Positions 61,802 to 64,000 of a stretch of 64,000 nucleotides of DNA are shown here, piece after piece. Within the stretch, counting starts at the first letter, position 1. Every line of letters starts with the position of its first letter. The position numbers and the translations under genes were made by a program. This stretch comes from Thermoanaerobacter pseudethanolicus ATCC 33223 (GTDB lineage: Bacteria > Bacillota > Thermoanaerobacteria > Thermoanaerobacterales > Thermoanaerobacteraceae). The notes below the pieces were generated by a model. That model did no database searches, was not told the DNA's origin, and was given only the letters and a program-made list of their open reading frames with translations. The stretch lies in the NCBI RefSeq assembly GCF_000019085.1, contig NC_010321.1, positions 124,001 through 188,000 on the forward strand, given 5' to 3'.

Positions 61802-63163
61802 ATGGATTACGAAAAAGACTTTGAAGATAAAATTGAAAAGAATGATCCGGAGAATGTAGTTCTTCCAGAAGAAAATGAAAAAGAAGAGCTATATCAAACA
61901 GAAGAATTAAATAGCGAAATATTAAAAGCAGAGGAACAAAAGCAAGAGGAGTTGGAAACTACTGCGCCAATTCCTAAAGTGGTATTTAGAAACAACAAAA
62001 AGAGTTTGGGGAAGATGGTAAAAAGATTCAGAAAGAGAATGTTAGCTTCTTTTATCGCAGTAGCGTTGGTGGCAGCTTTAATCGGCGGAGGAATTACAGG
62101 AACTGTAATGAAATACTATGGAACCCAAAATGATGCGTCAGCACAAGTTGTTACAAGATATTTACCTCTAGATGCTACTTCGTCAGACGAAAGCGGTATT
62201 TTAAATTTGATACCCAACATTTACAAAATAGTGAGCCCAGCAGTTGTAGAAATTAGTACAAGTGTTGCTTACAACTACGGTTATAGAACTAGAGGTAGCG
62301 GTTCTGGATTTATCATAAGCTCTGATGGATACATTGTCACAAATAACCATGTAATTGACGGAGCATCAAAAATCACAGTAAAACTTTCAGATGGAAGAAG
62401 TGCTGATGCAAAACTTGTAGGAAAAGATGATAGAACAGACCTCGCAGTACTTAAAATAAACCTTCCTAATTTACCCATTGTAAAACTAGGAGATTCTTCC
62501 AAACTCCAACCTGGGGAATTGGCAATTGCTATAGGCAATCCTCTTGGAGAATCCTTTGCAGGTACAGTCACAGCAGGTATAATAAGCGGACTCAACAGGA
62601 ATCTCCAAAGTGATTATGGGCCTGTCAAACTCATACAAACAGATGCAGCTATAAATCCTGGTAACAGCGGCGGACCTCTTGTGAACAGTAAAGCAGAAGT
62701 TATAGGTATAACAAGTGTTAAGCTCACTTCAATAGGACCAAGTATACAAGACCCTTTTGGAATGTTCCAGAGCCAAGGAACCCCTGTTGAAGGTATGGGT
62801 TTTGCAATTCCAATAAACGAAGCAAAACCTATAATTGACCAGATAATAAAACACGGCTATGTAGAAAGGCCTATGATGGGAATAGGTGCTCAAACTATTA
62901 CACAACAAGATGCTGCCCAATATAATTTGCCTGTAGGAGTGTATGTAGTACAAGTTCAGCCAAATAGTGGAGCAGAAAAAGCTGGTATCCAACCAGGAGA
63001 TGTGATAATAAAGGCTGATGGCAAAACCATTACTTCCTTTGAGGATTTGCAAAGCATAATAAATAACCACAAAGTTGGAGATGTAATAAGTGTAACAGTT
63101 TGGAGAAATGGCAAAACATTTACAGTTCCTGTAAAATTGCAAAGCAGTGCAAACTTTCAATAA
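61802..63163 (+). CDS. htrA: HtrA/DegP-like membrane-anchored serine protease
   Basis: 453 aa from the ATG at 61802 (AAAGGAGTGAG upstream; GTG 61796 would overlap that site). An acidic cytoplasmic N-terminus (1-60), one membrane anchor (about 78-102, LASFIAVALVAALIGGGITG), and a trypsin-like domain with H183 (TNNHVID), D213 (DRTDLAVL) and S289 (GNSGGPL). One PDZ domain follows (about 360-448, GVYVVQVQPNSGAEKAGIQPGDVI). It is a quality-control protease outside the membrane. The gene sits behind the two-component pair and two matching PhoP/WalR-box promoters. Confidence 0.95.
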   Translation: MDYEKDFEDKIEKNDPENVVLPEENEKEELYQTEELNSEILKAEEQKQEELETTAPIPKVVFRNNKKSLGKMVKRFRKRMLASFIAVALVAALIGGGITGTVMKYYGTQNDASAQVVTRYLPLDATSSDESGILNLIPNIYKIVSPAVVEISTSVAYNYGYRTRGSGSGFIISSDGYIVTNNHVIDGASKITVKLSDGRSADAKLVGKDDRTDLAVLKINLPNLPIVKLGDSSKLQPGELAIAIGNPLGESFAGTVTAGIISGLNRNLQSDYGPVKLIQTDAAINPGNSGGPLVNSKAEVIGITSVKLTSIGPSIQDPFGMFQSQGTPVEGMGFAIPINEAKPIIDQIIKHGYVERPMMGIGAQTITQQDAAQYNLPVGVYVVQVQPNSGAEKAGIQPGDVIIKADGKTITSFEDLQSIINNHKVGDVISVTVWRNGKTFTVPVKLQSSANFQ

Positions 63164-63185
63164 ATGAAATAAAGGCCTCCCACGC

Positions 63186-63236
63186 ACAAAAGACTACCGG
63201 CAAGTGGCAACTTGCCGGTAGTCTTTTGTAAATGCT
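63186..63236 (+). terminator. Terminator of htrA
   Basis: A perfect 19-pair hairpin: ACAAAAGACTACCGGCAAG pairs with CTTGCCGGTAGTCTTTTGT (63211-63229) around a six-base loop. The T-run is part of the stem, so this is a strong structure that may also protect the mRNA end. Confidence 0.85.
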
Positions 63237-63291
63237 ATAGCTTTTTTTTGCTTAATTGTGTATAATTAATTTGATAAGGAAGGGTGGTCGT

Positions 63292-63846
63292 ATGTACGTA
63301 ATTGCAGGTTTAGGAAATCCTGGTAGAGAATATGAAGGAACGAGACATAATGTAGGATTTATGGTAATAGATGAATTGGCAAAAAAATTAGGTATGAATG
63401 TCACAAAATTAAAATTTAAATCCCTTGTGGGTGAAGGGAATTTTAAAGGAGAGAAAATAATTCTTTTAAAGCCTCAGACATTTGTGAATTCAAGTGGTGA
63501 AGCTTTATACGATGCTGTAAATTTTTATAAAATTCCACTTGAAAATGTAATTGTGATTTATGACGATAAAGACTTGGATGTGGGCAAAATAAGGATAAGA
63601 AAAAAAGGAAGTTCAGGCGGTCACAATGGAATGAATTCTATCATATATCTTTTAAATAGCGAAGAATTTCCACGAGTTAGAATAGGAATTGGAAAACCGC
63701 AAAAGGATTTAGTAAGTCATGTATTAGGAAAGTTTGAAGAGTCAGAGAAAAAACTAATTGATGAAGCTGTTATAAAAGCAGCAGATGCGGTGATAGATAT
63801 TATAGAAAATGGGATAGAACATGCTATGAGCAAATTTAACGGTTGA
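63292..63846 (+). CDS. pth: Peptidyl-tRNA hydrolase
   Basis: 184 aa, releases tRNA from stalled peptidyl-tRNA. IAGLGNPGREYEGTRHNVGFMVID (4-27) contains N9 and catalytic H19; LKPQTFVNSSGEA near 62 and IYDDKDLDVGKIRIRKKGSSGGHNGMNSII near 90-119 complete the active site. ATG at 63292 after AAGGAAGGGTGG; the longer open frame from 63256 has no ribosome-binding site. Close to prs as in Bacillus (prs-ctc-pth), but with an intron and the two-component/htrA genes in between. Confidence 0.96.
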   Translation: MYVIAGLGNPGREYEGTRHNVGFMVIDELAKKLGMNVTKLKFKSLVGEGNFKGEKIILLKPQTFVNSSGEALYDAVNFYKIPLENVIVIYDDKDLDVGKIRIRKKGSSGGHNGMNSIIYLLNSEEFPRVRIGIGKPQKDLVSHVLGKFEESEKKLIDEAVIKAADAVIDIIENGIEHAMSKFNG

Positions 63847-63877
63847 TAAAAAGGCAATAAAGGAGAAAAATGAATAC

Positions 63878-64000
63878 ATGTGGCTATTATCTGGAATTGG
63901 TGGTGTAATTTTAGCATATTTTCTAAATAGGATGGCAGTAACTAAATACAAGAGAAGAGCTATAATTTATCTTGTACCAGCCATTGAAGAAACTTGTAAG
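63878..64000 (+). CDS. Start of a membrane protein gene (cut by window edge)
   Basis: 41 codons visible from ATG 63878, after AGGAG. A hydrophobic N-terminus (WLLSGIGGVILAYFL) is followed by a basic stretch (KYKRRAI) and YLVPAIEETCK. The EET motif after a membrane segment is suggestive of a membrane protease or regulator, but too little is visible to name it. An alternative ATG at 63870 gives only a 12-codon ORF. Confidence 0.6.
   Translation, partial: MWLLSGIGGVILAYFLNRMAVTKYKRRAIIYLVPAIEETCK

Noticed and set aside
63885-64000. Naming the last partial gene as a CPBP or PrsW protease from its EET motif
   Set aside because: Only 41 residues are visible; one EET motif near a membrane segment is not enough.

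Overview
The window is low-GC Firmicute DNA. Gene content and CRISPR repeat type point to a thermophilic anaerobe close to Thermoanaerobacter: sporulation genes (spoVG with a sigma-H type promoter), group IIC introns whose protein resembles thermophile intron RTs, and a GTTTTTAGCC...ATTGAAAC repeat. The purR-spoVG-glmU-prs-pth order is the one found near the origin in Bacillus. The genus is an inference from remembered families; no search was run.

Region 1 (1-19919) is accessory DNA. A very long CRISPR array (about 131 intact 30-bp repeats plus IS-split and partial ones) enters from the left edge and reads left to right. It is broken by seven copies of one 1589-bp IS110-family element: five complete, one with the recombinase gene deleted (10471-10730), and one that has lost its upstream end (17451-18851). 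At every junction that is preserved the element sits at the same nucleotide of the repeat and in the same orientation. The end upstream of the recombinase gene carries an extended -10 box and a two-hairpin RNA of the kind expected for an IS110 bridge RNA. One loop can pair with the repeat beside the insertion point and the other contains the element's own end sequence. My best candidate for the unusual system here is an RNA-guided transposon that uses CRISPR repeats as its landing site. A peptidase E gene, one degenerate repeat and a decayed small ORF follow.

Region 2 (19965-21731) is a cas4-cas1-cas2 adaptation module. No interference genes are in view.

Region 3 (21852-42111) is mostly core metabolism: an Old Yellow Enzyme/FadH-type oxidoreductase, a YycJ/WalJ hydrolase behind a tiny coupled leader ORF and a cluster of DnaA boxes, the threonine operon with its likely ACT-domain regulator, a 1776-residue secreted subtilisin, an aminotransferase-serA pair, a PHP phosphatase and pyrG with an attenuator-like leader.

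Region 4 (42281-64000) starts with an IS30 element. It continues with a fructose operon (fruR-fruK-IIA-IIBC), hsp20 with a ribbon-helix-helix gene, a CPBP protease, a MalR-like LacI regulator, murC, purR, spoVG, glmU, prs, a two-component system, an HtrA protease, pth and the start of a membrane protein.

Three nearly identical 1912-bp group IIC introns (24852, 43646, 57467) each lie directly behind a rho-independent terminator. One splits and restores the -35 box of the fructose operon. The two-component genes are followed by two promoters of identical design, each with three 11-bp-spaced PhoP/WalR-type half sites placed 9 bp before the -10, leading into htrA.
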